This document shows, piece by piece, positions 18,862 through 27,701 of a DNA stretch of 64,000 bases (position 1 is its first letter; every line of letters begins with the position of its first letter). Source of the DNA: Bacillus pumilus (lineage in GTDB: Bacteria > Bacillota > Bacilli > Bacillales > Bacillaceae). Where the stretch lies: assembly GCF_900186955.1 (NCBI RefSeq), contig NZ_LT906438.1, positions 1,550,001-1,614,000 of the forward strand, given 5' to 3'. The notes under the pieces were generated by a model that was given only the letters and a program-made list of their open reading frames with translations, did not search any database and was not told the origin of the DNA. The translations under genes and the position numbers were made by a program.

Positions 18862-18873
18862 GATGTTCATCAT
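18860..18873 (+). promoter_or_regulatory. Operator-like palindrome at the topA start point
   Basis: ATGATG-TT-CATCAT is a perfect 6+6 inverted repeat beginning at the last bases of the -10 box and centred on the predicted start of topA transcription. This is a classical operator position; the binding protein is unknown. Confidence 0.4.
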
Positions 18874-18973
18874 AAAGAATTTTTCATGATTGCCTGTTAG
18901 ATAGGTGCAATTAACATAAATATGAATTGTGAAATGTATAAAGAGAGAACACCTCTTAAGGGGGATTTTGAGT

Positions 18974-21049
18974 ATGGCTGATTATTTAGTCATCGTTGAG
19001 TCGCCAGCCAAGGCGAAAACGATTGAGCGTTATTTAGGTAAAAAGTATAAAGTAAAGGCTTCAATGGGGCACATAAGAGATTTACCGAAAAGTCAGCTTG
19101 GTGTTGACACTGAGCATGACTTCGAACCGAGGTATATTACAATTCGCGGGAAAGGCCCCGTATTAAAAGAATTAAAAACAGCTGCGAAAAAAGTAAAGAA
19201 AGTCTATCTCGCAGCTGACCCCGATAGAGAGGGAGAAGCGATTGCTTGGCATTTAGCGCATAGTCTTGACCTTGACCTCTCTTCTGACTGCCGCGTTGTC
19301 TTTAACGAGATTACAAAAGATGCTATTAAAGATTCCTTTAAGCATCCACGCATGATCAATATGGATTTAGTTGATGCACAGCAGGCAAGACGGATCTTAG
19401 ATCGTCTCGTTGGGTATAAAATTAGTCCGATTTTATGGAAGAAAGTGAAAAAGGGCTTAAGTGCTGGTCGTGTTCAATCAGTTGCACTCCGCCTGATTAT
19501 TGATCGCGAGAATGAAATTAATGAATTTAAACCAGAAGAATACTGGACAATTGACGGTACATTCCTAAAAGGAAAAGAAAGCTTCGAAGCGAGCTTCTTT
19601 GGCGTCAATGGCAAAAAGCATCCACTGAAAACAAAAGAAGATGTAAAAGAAATCCTTTCGAAACTAAAAGGGAGCAAATTCTCTGTAGAGAAAGTGACGA
19701 AAAAAGAGCGTAAACGCAACCCAGCTGTTCCGTTTACAACATCTACTTTACAGCAGGAAGCTGCGAGAAAATTAAACTTCCGTGCGAAAAAGACGATGAT
19801 GATTGCACAGCAATTATATGAAGGAATTGATCTTGGTAAAGAAGGTACAGTCGGACTCATTACATACATGAGAACGGACTCAACACGTATTTCCAATACG
19901 GCGATTGAAGAAGTATCTGCTTTCATTGATCAGACGTACGGTAAGAATTTCTTAAATACAACAAAACGAACCGCTAAAAAGAATGAAAATGCACAAGATG
20001 CTCACGAAGCCATCAGACCGACATCTACGCTAAGAAAACCAGCAGATGTCAAACATGTTTTAAGCCGAGATCAACTTCGTCTGTATAAATTGATTTGGGA
20101 ACGATTCGTCGCAAGCCAAATGGCGCCGGCTGTTCTTGATACAATGAGTGTGGACCTTGATAATAACGGGCTTACATTCCGTGCTAACGGAAGCAAAGTG
20201 AAATTCCCTGGATTCATGAAGGTATATGTAGAAGGGAAAGACGACCAGCTAGAAGAAAAGGACAAAATGCTGCCTGATCTTAAAGAAGGTGATACGGTTC
20301 TTTCAAAAGATATCGAACCTGAACAGCACTTCACGCAGCCGCCTCCGCGCTACACTGAGGCAAGACTTGTCAAAACGCTTGAAGAGCTAGGTATAGGCCG
20401 TCCGTCTACGTATGCACCAACATTAGATACGATTCAAAAGCGCGGCTATGTCGCACTTGATAATAAACGGTTTATCCCAACAGAGCTTGGGGAAATTGTT
20501 CTCAACTTAATCATTGAATTCTTCCCTGAAATCATTAACGTGGAATTCACAGCGAAAATGGAAAAAGAACTTGATAGCGTTGAAGAAGGTACGATCGAAT
20601 GGGTTCGTATTATCGACAGCTTCTATCAAGACTTTGCAAAACGGGTCGAAAAAGCGGAAGCAGAAATGCAAGAAGTTGAGATTGAGCCTGAATACGCCGG
20701 AGTTGACTGTGAAGAGTGTGGACATCCGATGGTATACAAAATGGGTCGATACGGTAAGTTCATGGCTTGCTCTAACTTTCCTGACTGCCGTAACACAAAA
20801 CCAATTGTGAAAGATATTGGTGTGAAATGCCCGACATGTCATGAAGGAAACATTGTTGAACGAAAATCTAAGAAGCGCCGCATTTTTTATGGCTGTGATC
20901 GTTTTCCAGAGTGTGAATTCGTCTCTTGGGACAAACCGATTGAAAGAAAGTGTCCAAAATGCGAAAATATGCTTGTAGAGAAAAAGCTGAAAAAAGGCAT
21001 GCAAGTTCAATGTGTGAACTGTGATTATAAAGAGGAACAACAAAAATAG
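18974..21049 (+). CDS. topA: DNA topoisomerase I
   Basis: Type IA topoisomerase that relaxes negative supercoils. 691 residues: Toprim domain at the N-terminus ([28 protein letters not shown]), active-site Tyr298 in [14 protein letters not shown], the toroidal core, and from about residue 577 three C-terminal zinc ribbons (CEEC/CSNFPDC, CPTC/CDRFPEC, CPKC/CVNC). The ATG 18974 follows AAGGGGG with 9 bases; in-frame upstream codons belong to the leader. Two promoter candidates lie upstream and a strong terminator follows. Confidence 0.98.
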   Translation: MADYLVIVESPAKAKTIERYLGKKYKVKASMGHIRDLPKSQLGVDTEHDFEPRYITIRGKGPVLKELKTAAKKVKKVYLAADPDREGEAIAWHLAHSLDLDLSSDCRVVFNEITKDAIKDSFKHPRMINMDLVDAQQARRILDRLVGYKISPILWKKVKKGLSAGRVQSVALRLIIDRENEINEFKPEEYWTIDGTFLKGKESFEASFFGVNGKKHPLKTKEDVKEILSKLKGSKFSVEKVTKKERKRNPAVPFTTSTLQQEAARKLNFRAKKTMMIAQQLYEGIDLGKEGTVGLITYMRTDSTRISNTAIEEVSAFIDQTYGKNFLNTTKRTAKKNENAQDAHEAIRPTSTLRKPADVKHVLSRDQLRLYKLIWERFVASQMAPAVLDTMSVDLDNNGLTFRANGSKVKFPGFMKVYVEGKDDQLEEKDKMLPDLKEGDTVLSKDIEPEQHFTQPPPRYTEARLVKTLEELGIGRPSTYAPTLDTIQKRGYVALDNKRFIPTELGEIVLNLIIEFFPEIINVEFTAKMEKELDSVEEGTIEWVRIIDSFYQDFAKRVEKAEAEMQEVEIEPEYAGVDCEECGHPMVYKMGRYGKFMACSNFPDCRNTKPIVKDIGVKCPTCHEGNIVERKSKKRRIFYGCDRFPECEFVSWDKPIERKCPKCENMLVEKKLKKGMQVQCVNCDYKEEQQK

Positions 21050-21078
21050 CGGTGAGCAGCCTTGTTCACCTGCTTTTT
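21048..21078 (+). terminator. Terminator after topA
   Basis: Stem AGC-GGTGAGCA pairing with TGTTCACC-(T)-GCT (one G-U pair, one bulge) and a run of six T, overlapping the topA stop codon. Confidence 0.85.
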
Positions 21079-21119
21079 TATGTCATCAAACAGAACTTAC
21101 GAAATAGGAGAGTTGTACA

Positions 21120-22424
21120 ATGAGTCAATTTGTAAATGTGATCGGAGCAGGTTTAGCTGGAAGTGAAGCGGCATGGCAAATTGCTAAACGCGGAATTAAA
21201 GTCAACTTGTATGAAATGAGACCTGTTAAACAAACGCCAGCTCACCACACAGATAAATTTGCAGAGCTTGTATGCAGCAATTCACTGCGTGCCAACGCTT
21301 TGACAAATGCGGTCGGTGTATTAAAGGAAGAAATGCGTCATTTAGATTCAGCGATTATCGCAGCTGCAGATGAAAGCTCAGTTCCTGCTGGCGGAGCGCT
21401 TGCAGTAGATCGTCATGAATTTGCAGCAAACGTTACTGATCGCGTAAAAAATCACCCGAATGTGACAGTTTTTCAAGAAGAAGTGCAAAGCATTCCAGAA
21501 GGTCCAACAATTATTGCGACAGGCCCACTTACATCTGAAGCACTTTCAAAAGAATTAAAATCGTTAACTGGTGAAGAATATCTGTACTTCTACGATGCAG
21601 CGGCTCCTATCCTAGAGAAAGATAGCATTGATATGGATAAGGTGTACTTGAAATCACGTTATGACAAAGGAGAAGCTGCTTATTTAAACTGTCCAATGAC
21701 AGAAGAAGAATTCGATCGTTTTTACGACGCGCTTATTTCTGCTGAAACTGTGCCATTAAAAGAGTTCGAAAAAGAAATCTTCTTTGAAGGCTGTATGCCA
21801 ATTGAAGTCATGGCGAAAAGAGGAAAGAAAACGATGTTGTTTGGTCCGATGAAGCCAGTAGGACTTGAAGATCCGAAAACAGGAAAAAGACCTTATGCTG
21901 TTGTTCAATTAAGACAAGATGATGCAGCAGGCACTTTATATAACATCGTCGGCTTCCAGACACATCTGAAGTGGGGCGACCAAAAGGAAGTATTCCGCTT
22001 GATTCCAGGTCTTGAAGAAGCAGAGATTGTTCGTTATGGCGTGATGCACCGCAATACATTCATTAACTCACCAAGTCTTTTAAAACCAACGTATCAGTTT
22101 AAAAATAGAGAAGATCTATTCTTTGCCGGACAAATGACAGGCGTTGAAGGCTATGTCGAGTCCGCAGCTTCCGGACTAGTGGCTGGAATTAACGCCGCTC
22201 GTTTTGTCAAAGGAGAAGAGCTTGTGACACTTCCGGAGGAAACAGCGATCGGCAGCATGGCTTATTACATCACATCGACAAACAAGAAAAGCTTCCAGCC
22301 AATGAATGCGAATTTTGGTTTGTTGAAAGATCTTGGTGTTCGCATTAAAAACAAACAAGAGCGTTATGCGGAGTACGCTAAGCGCGCAATCGAAACTATT
22401 CAAACTATTTCGAAATCTCTGTAG
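21120..22424 (+). CDS. trmFO: Folate/FAD-dependent tRNA uridine-54 C5-methyltransferase
   Basis: Makes m5U54 (ribothymidine) in the tRNA T-loop using methylene-tetrahydrofolate and FAD; formerly named Gid. 434 residues, normal length. The FAD-binding dinucleotide motif [20 protein letters not shown] is at 6-25, the LVCSNSLRA segment with the conserved Cys is near 60, and [13 protein letters not shown] [13 protein letters not shown] near 340. ATG 21120 follows TAGGAGAG. The gene lies between topA and codV as in other Bacillus; no terminator is visible before codV. Confidence 0.97.
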   Translation: MSQFVNVIGAGLAGSEAAWQIAKRGIKVNLYEMRPVKQTPAHHTDKFAELVCSNSLRANALTNAVGVLKEEMRHLDSAIIAAADESSVPAGGALAVDRHEFAANVTDRVKNHPNVTVFQEEVQSIPEGPTIIATGPLTSEALSKELKSLTGEEYLYFYDAAAPILEKDSIDMDKVYLKSRYDKGEAAYLNCPMTEEEFDRFYDALISAETVPLKEFEKEIFFEGCMPIEVMAKRGKKTMLFGPMKPVGLEDPKTGKRPYAVVQLRQDDAAGTLYNIVGFQTHLKWGDQKEVFRLIPGLEEAEIVRYGVMHRNTFINSPSLLKPTYQFKNREDLFFAGQMTGVEGYVESAASGLVAGINAARFVKGEELVTLPEETAIGSMAYYITSTNKKSFQPMNANFGLLKDLGVRIKNKQERYAEYAKRAIETIQTISKSL

Positions 22425-22431
22425 TAAATCA

Positions 22432-22459
22432 TTGCACGGAAAGCAAGATATGTGATACC
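22432..22459 (+). promoter_or_regulatory. Weak candidate promoter for the codV-hslV-hslU-codY operon
   Basis: TTGCAC (22432-22437) followed at 16 bases by GATACC (22454-22459). The -10 matches poorly. It lies 27 bases before codV, the expected promoter position for this operon in Bacillus. Confidence 0.3.
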
Positions 22460-22486
22460 ATTTAAAAGCCTTAAAGAGGTGTAAAA

Positions 22487-23404
22487 ATGACGAATAAACA
22501 GCGTCTTGTCCACTTATTCATTGAATATCTACAAATTGAAAAAAACTATTCTGCTTTAACCATCTCAGGATATACAGAAGCGATTGAAGAGTTTGTCAGA
22601 TTTATGAACGTTCAAGGAATAGACGGTTTTGAAGAGGTATCCTATCAAGATACGAGAATTTATTTAACAGAAGCTTATGAAAAAGGCCTGACAAGAAGAA
22701 CGATTAGTAAGAAAGTCTCTGCGCTTCGCAGCTTTTATAAATTTCTATTAAGAGAACAGCTTGTGAAAGAAAATCCTTTTTTACTCGTTAGCTTACCAAA
22801 GCAGGATAAGCGAATTCCTTCATTTTTGTATGAAGAGGAACTGAAAGAGCTTTTTACAGTTTCTGATGTCAGCACACCGCTTGGGCAAAGAAACCAAGCG
22901 ATTTTAGAACTTCTTTATGCAACAGGTATGAGGGTCAGTGAGTTATGTTCATTAAAAGAATCTGATCTTGATTTATCGATGGATACAGTGCTTGTTCATG
23001 GAAAAGGCAGCAAGCAGCGGTATGTTCCTTTTGGTTCATATGCTCATGAAGCGCTCATCACTTATTTAGAGGATGGAAGGCTAAAGCTGAAAGCGAAGGG
23101 GAATGATCGTGCTGATGCATATGTGTTTTTGAATCAGCGCGGGGCGCCTCTTACAGACAGAGGCGTTCGATTCATTCTCACTGAACTAATGAAAAAGGCG
23201 TCAGGCACATTACATATCCATCCTCACATGTTAAGGCACACCTTTGCCACACACCTCTTAAATGAGGGGGCAGATTTGAGAAGTGTTCAAGAACTTCTTG
23301 GTCATTCTAATTTATCATCAACTCAGGTGTACACGCATGTATCAAAAGATTCTTTAAGGAAAACGTACATGTCTCATCACCCAAGGGCTTTTAAACGATC
23401 CTAA
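22487..23404 (+). CDS. xerC: Tyrosine recombinase XerC (CodV)
   Basis: Site-specific recombinase that with XerD (RipX) resolves chromosome dimers at the dif site near the terminus. 305 residues: an N-terminal SAM-like core-binding domain (about 1-90) and a catalytic domain with Arg149 (TGMRVSEL), the Lys in HGKGSKQR, His247 and Arg250 (HMLRHT), His273 (LLGHSN) and the nucleophile Tyr282 (TQVYTHV): a complete active site. Known as codV in B. subtilis because it leads the codVWXY operon; hslV follows after 14 bases. Confidence 0.96.
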   Translation: MTNKQRLVHLFIEYLQIEKNYSALTISGYTEAIEEFVRFMNVQGIDGFEEVSYQDTRIYLTEAYEKGLTRRTISKKVSALRSFYKFLLREQLVKENPFLLVSLPKQDKRIPSFLYEEELKELFTVSDVSTPLGQRNQAILELLYATGMRVSELCSLKESDLDLSMDTVLVHGKGSKQRYVPFGSYAHEALITYLEDGRLKLKAKGNDRADAYVFLNQRGAPLTDRGVRFILTELMKKASGTLHIHPHMLRHTFATHLLNEGADLRSVQELLGHSNLSSTQVYTHVSKDSLRKTYMSHHPRAFKRS

Positions 23405-23418
23405 AAGGAGGTTTTTTC

Positions 23419-23964
23419 ATGTCATCATTTCATGCAACAACCATCTTTGCCGTTCAACATAAAGGAAAAAGTGCGATGGCTGGAGACGGTCAAGTCACTT
23501 TCGGGCAGGCTGTCGTGATGAAACACACAGCAAAAAAAGTGCGCCGTCTTTTCGGAGGCAAGGTGCTTGCAGGTTTTGCAGGTTCAGTAGCAGATGCATT
23601 TACACTCTTTGAAAAGTTTGAAACGAAGCTTGAAGAATATGGTGGTAACTTAAAGCGGGCAGCCGTAGAACTAGCAAAAGAATGGCGTAGTGACAAGATG
23701 CTTAGACAGCTTGAGGCCATGCTGATCGTTATGAACAAAGACAGCATCCTGCTTGTCTCTGGGACAGGAGAGGTCATCGAACCAGATGACGGTATTTTGG
23801 CCATCGGCTCAGGCGGCAATTATGCGCTTAGCGCCGGGAGAGCACTCAAAACACATGCAGGTGATCATCTCACAGCAAGAGATATTGCAAAGGCAGCTCT
23901 TGAAACCGCTGGAGAAATCTGTGTCTACACGAACGATCAAATCACTTTAGAAGAGCTTGAATAG
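23419..23964 (+). CDS. hslV: Proteasome-like peptidase HslV (ClpQ/CodW)
   Basis: Proteolytic partner of the ATPase HslU. 181 residues with the Ntn-hydrolase core ([46 protein letters not shown]). Unlike the enterobacterial enzyme, where removal of Met exposes Thr1, this protein begins [10 protein letters not shown], so the new N-terminus would be Ser2 with the TT pair five residues inside. The B. subtilis orthologue CodW is known as an N-terminal serine protease and starts the same way. It overlaps nothing but sits 16 bases before hslU, within one operon. Confidence 0.97.
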   Translation: MSSFHATTIFAVQHKGKSAMAGDGQVTFGQAVVMKHTAKKVRRLFGGKVLAGFAGSVADAFTLFEKFETKLEEYGGNLKRAAVELAKEWRSDKMLRQLEAMLIVMNKDSILLVSGTGEVIEPDDGILAIGSGGNYALSAGRALKTHAGDHLTARDIAKAALETAGEICVYTNDQITLEELE

Positions 23965-23980
23965 AAAGGACATGAGACGT

Positions 23981-25381
23981 ATGGAGAAAAAGCCGTTCAC
24001 CCCAAGAGAGATAGTTGAAAAGCTTGATCAATACATTATTGGTCAGCTTGATGCGAAAAAAGCAGTGGCGGTGGCTTTAAGAAACCGTTACAGAAGAAGC
24101 CTTTTACATGATAAGCTAAAGGATGAAGTCGTTCCGAAAAACATTTTAATGATCGGCCCAACAGGTGTGGGGAAAACAGAGATTGCCCGCAGAATTGCAA
24201 AAATTTCTGGTGCGCCTTTTATTAAAGTGGAAGCGACGAAGTTTACTGAAGTTGGTTACGTCGGCCGTGATGTAGAATCGATGGTCAGAGATCTAGTTGA
24301 GACAGCGATCCGAATTGTCAAAGAAGAAAAGATGAAAGACGTTCAAGAAGAAGCAGAAAAACAAGCAAATAAACGTCTTGTTCATTTACTTGTTCCTGGC
24401 AAGAAAAAAAGCCAGTCTGTGAAAAATCCTTTTGAGATGCTGTTTGGTGGTTCTGATGAAGATGACCGTGATCGAGATCAATCAAGTGAAGAAGTTGAAC
24501 TTGAATCGACAAGAAAGCGAATCGCTCATCAACTGGCTATGGGCGAACTTGAAGATCATTACGTCACGATCGAAGTCGAAGAGCAGCAGCCATCCATGTT
24601 TGATATGCTTCAGGGCTCCGGTATGGAGCAAATGGGCATGAACATGCAGGATGCGCTCGGCAATCTCATGCCTAAAAAGAAAAAACGCAGAAAGCTGACC
24701 GTCAGAGAAGCAAGAAAGGCGTTAACAGCTGAGGAAGCTTCAAAACTGATTGACATGGATGAAGTCAGTCAAGAAGCTGTCTATAAAGCAGAGCAGCAAG
24801 GAATTATTTTTATCGACGAAATCGATAAAATCGCTAAAAGCGGTGGTGCATCATCTGCAGATGTTTCTCGTGAAGGGGTTCAACGTGATATTTTACCGAT
24901 TGTAGAAGGTTCAACTGTGATGACGAAATATGGGGCAGTGAAAACAGACCATGTGCTTTTTGTAGCAGCAGGTGCATTTCATATGGCAAAACCATCAGAT
25001 TTGATTCCAGAGCTTCAAGGGCGCTTCCCAATTCGTGTAGAATTAGATAAATTAAGTATCGAAGACTTTGTGAAAATCTTAACGGAACCAGATAATGCAT
25101 TATTAAAGCAATATAAAGCTTTACTTGAAACAGAAGGTATATCTCTTGAATTTTCTGACGATGCTATTCATAAGATTGCCGAAGTGGCTTATCATGTCAA
25201 TCAGGAGACAGATAACATCGGTGCAAGAAGGCTTCATACCATACTTGAAAAGCTGCTTGAAGAGCTTTCATTTGAGGCGCCTGATATTACACTAGGGACA
25301 GTGACCATTACCCCTCAGTATGTAGAAGAGAAGCTAGGAAAGATTGCGAATAACAAAGACTTAAGTCAATTTATACTTTAA
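23981..25381 (+). CDS. hslU: ATP-dependent protease ATPase subunit HslU (ClpY/CodX)
   Basis: AAA+ unfoldase that feeds substrates to HslV. 466 residues: Walker [10 protein letters not shown] near 57, the large intermediate (I) domain about 110-240 with a run of acidic residues and a MPKKKKRRK basic patch, Walker [12 protein letters not shown] near 276, sensor motifs ([21 protein letters not shown]) and the C-terminal LSQFIL tail that docks into HslV. ATG 23981 ([16 protein letters not shown]) is the family start; an in-frame ATG at 23972 abuts AAAGGA and is unlikely. Confidence 0.97.
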   Translation: MEKKPFTPREIVEKLDQYIIGQLDAKKAVAVALRNRYRRSLLHDKLKDEVVPKNILMIGPTGVGKTEIARRIAKISGAPFIKVEATKFTEVGYVGRDVESMVRDLVETAIRIVKEEKMKDVQEEAEKQANKRLVHLLVPGKKKSQSVKNPFEMLFGGSDEDDRDRDQSSEEVELESTRKRIAHQLAMGELEDHYVTIEVEEQQPSMFDMLQGSGMEQMGMNMQDALGNLMPKKKKRRKLTVREARKALTAEEASKLIDMDEVSQEAVYKAEQQGIIFIDEIDKIAKSGGASSADVSREGVQRDILPIVEGSTVMTKYGAVKTDHVLFVAAGAFHMAKPSDLIPELQGRFPIRVELDKLSIEDFVKILTEPDNALLKQYKALLETEGISLEFSDDAIHKIAEVAYHVNQETDNIGARRLHTILEKLLEELSFEAPDITLGTVTITPQYVEEKLGKIANNKDLSQFIL

Positions 25382-25415
25382 CAAATGAATAAAGTAATCT
25401 AGGAGGATCATTAAT

Positions 25416-26195
25416 ATGGCGTTACTACAAAAAACAAGGATTATTAACTCAATGCTGCAAGATGCAGCGGGGAAACCAGTTAATTTTAAGGAAATGGCAG
25501 AAACGTTGAGAGATGTCATTGATTCAAACATTTTCGTATTAAGCAGAAGAGGGAAGCTTCTAGGCTACTCGATCAACCAGCAGATTGAAAATCCGCGTAT
25601 GAAAAAAATGCTTGAAGACCGTCAGTTCCCTGAAGAATATACAAAGAGTCTATTTAACATCCCTGAAACATCTTCAAATCTTGACATTAACAGTGAGTAT
25701 ACAGCTTTCCCGATTGAGAACCGTGATTTATTTGAATCAGGTTTGACAACCATTGTTCCAATTATCGGAGGAGGAGATCGTTTAGGGACGTTAATCCTGT
25801 CTCGTTTGCAAGATACATTCAAAGATGATGATTTAATTCTTGCTGAATACGGTGCAACAGTTGTTGGAATGGAGATCCTTCGTGAGAAATCAGAGGAAAT
25901 CGAAGAAGAAGCAAGAAGTAAAGCTGTTGTCCAAATGGCGATTAGTTCTCTTTCATATAGTGAGCTTGAAGCCATTGAGCACATCTTTGAAGAACTTGAT
26001 GGCAACGAAGGGCTTCTAGTGGCAAGTAAAATTGCTGACCGTGTAGGAATCACTCGTTCAGTGATCGTGAACGCCTTACGTAAGTTAGAAAGTGCAGGCG
26101 TCATCGAATCTCGTTCTCTTGGAATGAAGGGAACGTATATCAAAGTGTTAAACAACAAATTTTTAATTGAACTTGAAAATTTAAAATCTCATTAA
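25416..26195 (+). CDS. codY: Global transcriptional regulator CodY
   Basis: GTP- and branched-chain-amino-acid-sensing regulator controlling nitrogen use, competence and motility during nutrient limitation. 259 residues, the exact family length: an N-terminal GAF domain (about 1-155) that binds isoleucine/valine, and a C-terminal winged helix-turn-helix near 203-222 ([21 protein letters not shown]) ending [14 protein letters not shown] 25416 follows CTAGGAGGATC. Last gene of the codV operon, closed by a very strong terminator. A CodY-box-like sequence lies just downstream, ahead of the flagellar operon. Confidence 0.98.
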   Translation: MALLQKTRIINSMLQDAAGKPVNFKEMAETLRDVIDSNIFVLSRRGKLLGYSINQQIENPRMKKMLEDRQFPEEYTKSLFNIPETSSNLDINSEYTAFPIENRDLFESGLTTIVPIIGGGDRLGTLILSRLQDTFKDDDLILAEYGATVVGMEILREKSEEIEEEARSKAVVQMAISSLSYSELEAIEHIFEELDGNEGLLVASKIADRVGITRSVIVNALRKLESAGVIESRSLGMKGTYIKVLNNKFLIELENLKSH

Positions 26196-26197
26196 TC

Positions 26198-26243
26198 AAA
26201 AACCCTTTTCAGCAGAAATACAAGCTGAAAAGGGTTTTTTTTT
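26198..26243 (+). terminator. Strong terminator after codY
   Basis: Perfect 16-bp stem AAAAACCCTTTTCAGC / GCTGAAAAGGGTTTTT (26198-26213, 26224-26239), 10-base loop, continuing T-run. It insulates the fla/che control region from codY transcription. Confidence 0.95.
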
Positions 26244-26256
26244 ATAAAAAAAGAGG

Positions 26257-26271
26257 ATTTGTCCGAAAAAT
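26257..26271 (+). promoter_or_regulatory. Degenerate CodY-box-like site upstream of flgB
   Basis: ATTTGTCCGAAAAAT matches 11 of 15 positions of the CodY consensus AATTTTCWGAAAATT. CodY represses fla/che in B. subtilis by binding its promoter region, so the place is right, but four mismatches in AT-rich DNA make chance possible. Confidence 0.35.
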
Positions 26272-26320
26272 GACACTCTTTTTTCCAAGAAAACCCTTAC
26301 AATTCTTAGTTCTTTGAATC

Positions 26321-26336
26321 TAGGTCTTTATACCTA
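26321..26336 (+). promoter_or_regulatory. Inverted repeat TAGGT-N6-ACCTA upstream of flgB
   Basis: Perfect 5+5 dyad about 145 bases before the flgB start. It is a plausible regulator half-site pair (for example for a response regulator such as DegU, which binds in this region in B. subtilis); the identity is not established by the sequence. Confidence 0.3.
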
Positions 26337-26337
26337 T

Positions 26338-26361
26338 TCGTAAAATAGATATATATTACGA
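26338..26361 (+). promoter_or_regulatory. Inverted repeat TCGTAA-N12-TTACGA upstream of flgB
   Basis: Perfect 6+6 dyad with a 12-base AT-only-but-one spacer, directly after the first repeat. The arms are about 18 bases apart centre to centre, compatible with a dimer bridging nearly two helical turns. The binder is unknown. Confidence 0.3.
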
Positions 26362-26481
26362 GTTTTTTTTACATATACATCATAGACTTTAATCCTATTA
26401 TTTCTTACAATGAACATATGGTTTTACAAATCTCGACATGATTAAATGGAATGAAATACATATGATTGGAGGTATATGGTT

Positions 26482-26871
26482 TTGGATATATTTTCTGGAA
26501 CGATAAGCAACCTTGAGAATGCCTTGGGCAGAGCGAATGTTAAGCAAAAAGTCATAAGCAATAATATCGCGAATATAGACACACCGAACTACAAGTCGAA
26601 AAACGTCGCATTTCATGATATGCTAAACGATGCGTCGATCAAGTTAGATGCTAAAAAAACATACCAAGGTCACATTGATTTTTCTAAAACAGGGTCTAAT
26701 TATTCAGTTGTTTCGAGCAACCGTACTTCATATCAAGAAAACGGAAATAATGTCGATATTGATCAAGAGATGAGTGAACTCGCTAAAAACCAAATTCAGT
26801 ATAATGCGTTGGTTGAAAGAATGAGTGGAAAATTCAATTCTCTTAAAACAGTTTTGACAGGAGGTAAGTGA
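26482..26871 (+). CDS. flgB: Flagellar basal-body rod protein FlgB
   Basis: First gene of the fla/che operon; a proximal rod subunit exported by the flagellar type III system. 129 residues with the rod signature NNIANIDTPNYKSKNV near 30 and the C-terminal helix NQIQYNALVERMSGKFNSLKTVL. I choose TTG 26482 (MDIFSGTIS), 9 bases after TTGGAGG and giving the family length; ATG 26476 is in frame two codons earlier but only 3 bases from the ribosome site. The stop shares one base with the flgC start. Confidence 0.95.
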   Translation: MDIFSGTISNLENALGRANVKQKVISNNIANIDTPNYKSKNVAFHDMLNDASIKLDAKKTYQGHIDFSKTGSNYSVVSSNRTSYQENGNNVDIDQEMSELAKNQIQYNALVERMSGKFNSLKTVLTGGK

Positions 26872-27323
26872 TGTCAATTTTTTCAGGCGTTAACGCTTCG
26901 GCCTCTGCATTAACAGCACAGAGGCTCAGAATGGACGTTGTATCCTCTAACCTTGCAAATATGGATACAACAAGAGCGAAACAGGTTGATGGCAACTGGG
27001 AGCCTTATAGACGTAAGCTCGTCACATTACAGCCGTCAGGTGAATCGTTTTCATCTATATTAAACTCAAACATGAATTCGAGCGGTAAATTAGGAAACGG
27101 CGTGAAAGCAACGAAGATTACAGAAGACGAAACTCCATTCAACCTTCAATATGATCCTACAAATCCCGATGCCAATGAAAATGGATATGTTCAAACACCT
27201 AATGTTGATCCATTAAAGGAAATGGTTGACCTCATCAGCAGCTCAAGGTCATATGAAGCAAACGTGACCGCGCTAAATGCGAATAAAAGCATGTTGATGA
27301 AAGCTTTAGAAATAGGAAAGTAA
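26871..27323 (+). CDS. flgC: Flagellar basal-body rod protein FlgC
   Basis: Proximal rod subunit, 150 residues. The N-terminal SSNLANMDTTRAKQ motif and the C-terminal NVDPLKEMVDLISSSRSYEANV helix identify it. It starts with the ATG of a TGATG overlap with flgB, 6 bases after AGGAGG; a GTG one codon earlier is too close to that site. Cotranslated and coexported with FlgB. Confidence 0.96.
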   Translation: MSIFSGVNASASALTAQRLRMDVVSSNLANMDTTRAKQVDGNWEPYRRKLVTLQPSGESFSSILNSNMNSSGKLGNGVKATKITEDETPFNLQYDPTNPDANENGYVQTPNVDPLKEMVDLISSSRSYEANVTALNANKSMLMKALEIGK

Positions 27324-27334
27324 GGTGAAAAGAA

Positions 27335-27652
27335 TTGGTTAACGCAATATCTCCTTTCCAGCTTCAAGCTGCTCAGCAAGCAAGTGAATTGACAAATGCA
27401 TCGTCCGTTCATGCGGCTGCACCTAAAAGTCAAACGAATTTCTCTGATGTGCTGAAGAATTCCATTGAGGCATTAAATCAATCACAGCTTAAATCAGACC
27501 AGTATACAAATGCACTTGCACAAGGAAAAGATGTCAATCTCGATGAAGTCATGATTGCCTCGCAAAAAGCGAGTGTGACACTCACAGCTGCAACGGAGTT
27601 TCGAAATAAAGCGGTCGAAGCGTACCAAGAGATTATGAGAATGCAGATGTAG
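27335..27652 (+). CDS. fliE: Flagellar hook-basal body protein FliE
   Basis: Joins the MS ring to the rod. 105 residues, with the conserved C-terminal half (GKDVNLDEVMIASQKASVTLTAAT.. RNKAVEAYQEIMRMQM). It begins with TTG at 27335, 6 bases after TAAGGTGA; no ATG is available in frame nearby. The stop codon is embedded in an AGGAGGTG sequence that has no start codon at normal distance. Confidence 0.95.
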   Translation: MVNAISPFQLQAAQQASELTNASSVHAAAPKSQTNFSDVLKNSIEALNQSQLKSDQYTNALAQGKDVNLDEVMIASQKASVTLTAATEFRNKAVEAYQEIMRMQM

Positions 27653-27701
27653 GAGGTGCTGACGGACAAAAAAAGACTGAATGGAATGACCGGGGGTTAA
27701 G

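Larger units (their letters stand above)
26244..26481 (+). promoter_or_regulatory. Control region of the fla/che operon
   Basis: About 240 bases of AT-rich DNA between the codY terminator and flgB, with no reading frame of note. In B. subtilis this region holds a sigma-A and a sigma-D promoter and binds DegU/SwrA and CodY. Here I see a CodY-box-like element (26257-26271), a weak sigma-D-like TAAA ... TCCGAAAA (26245-26248, 26262-26269; spacer 13, short for the class), and two inverted repeats (26321-26336, 26338-26361). I could not identify a convincing sigma-A -35/-10 pair, so the exact start point is open. Confidence 0.6.

Noticed and set aside
19474..19926. Minus-strand open frame of 150 codons in topA
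   Set aside because: Shadow of the TopA core; no independent signals.
20507..21043. Open frame of 178 codons on the minus strand within topA
   Set aside because: Lies wholly opposite conserved TopA codons (zinc-ribbon region), is rich in Phe/His/Arg as expected from reverse reading, and has no ribosome site or family resemblance.
25622..26158. Open frame of 178 codons on the minus strand within codY
   Set aside because: Mirror of conserved CodY coding sequence; Ser/Arg-rich composition of a shadow frame and no plausible promoter or ribosome site.
27656..27700. A 14-codon GTG minicistron between fliE and fliF
   Set aside because: The GTG is part of the AGGAGGTG itself and cannot be read from it; no conservation evidence. 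The orphan ribosome site is reported as an observation instead.
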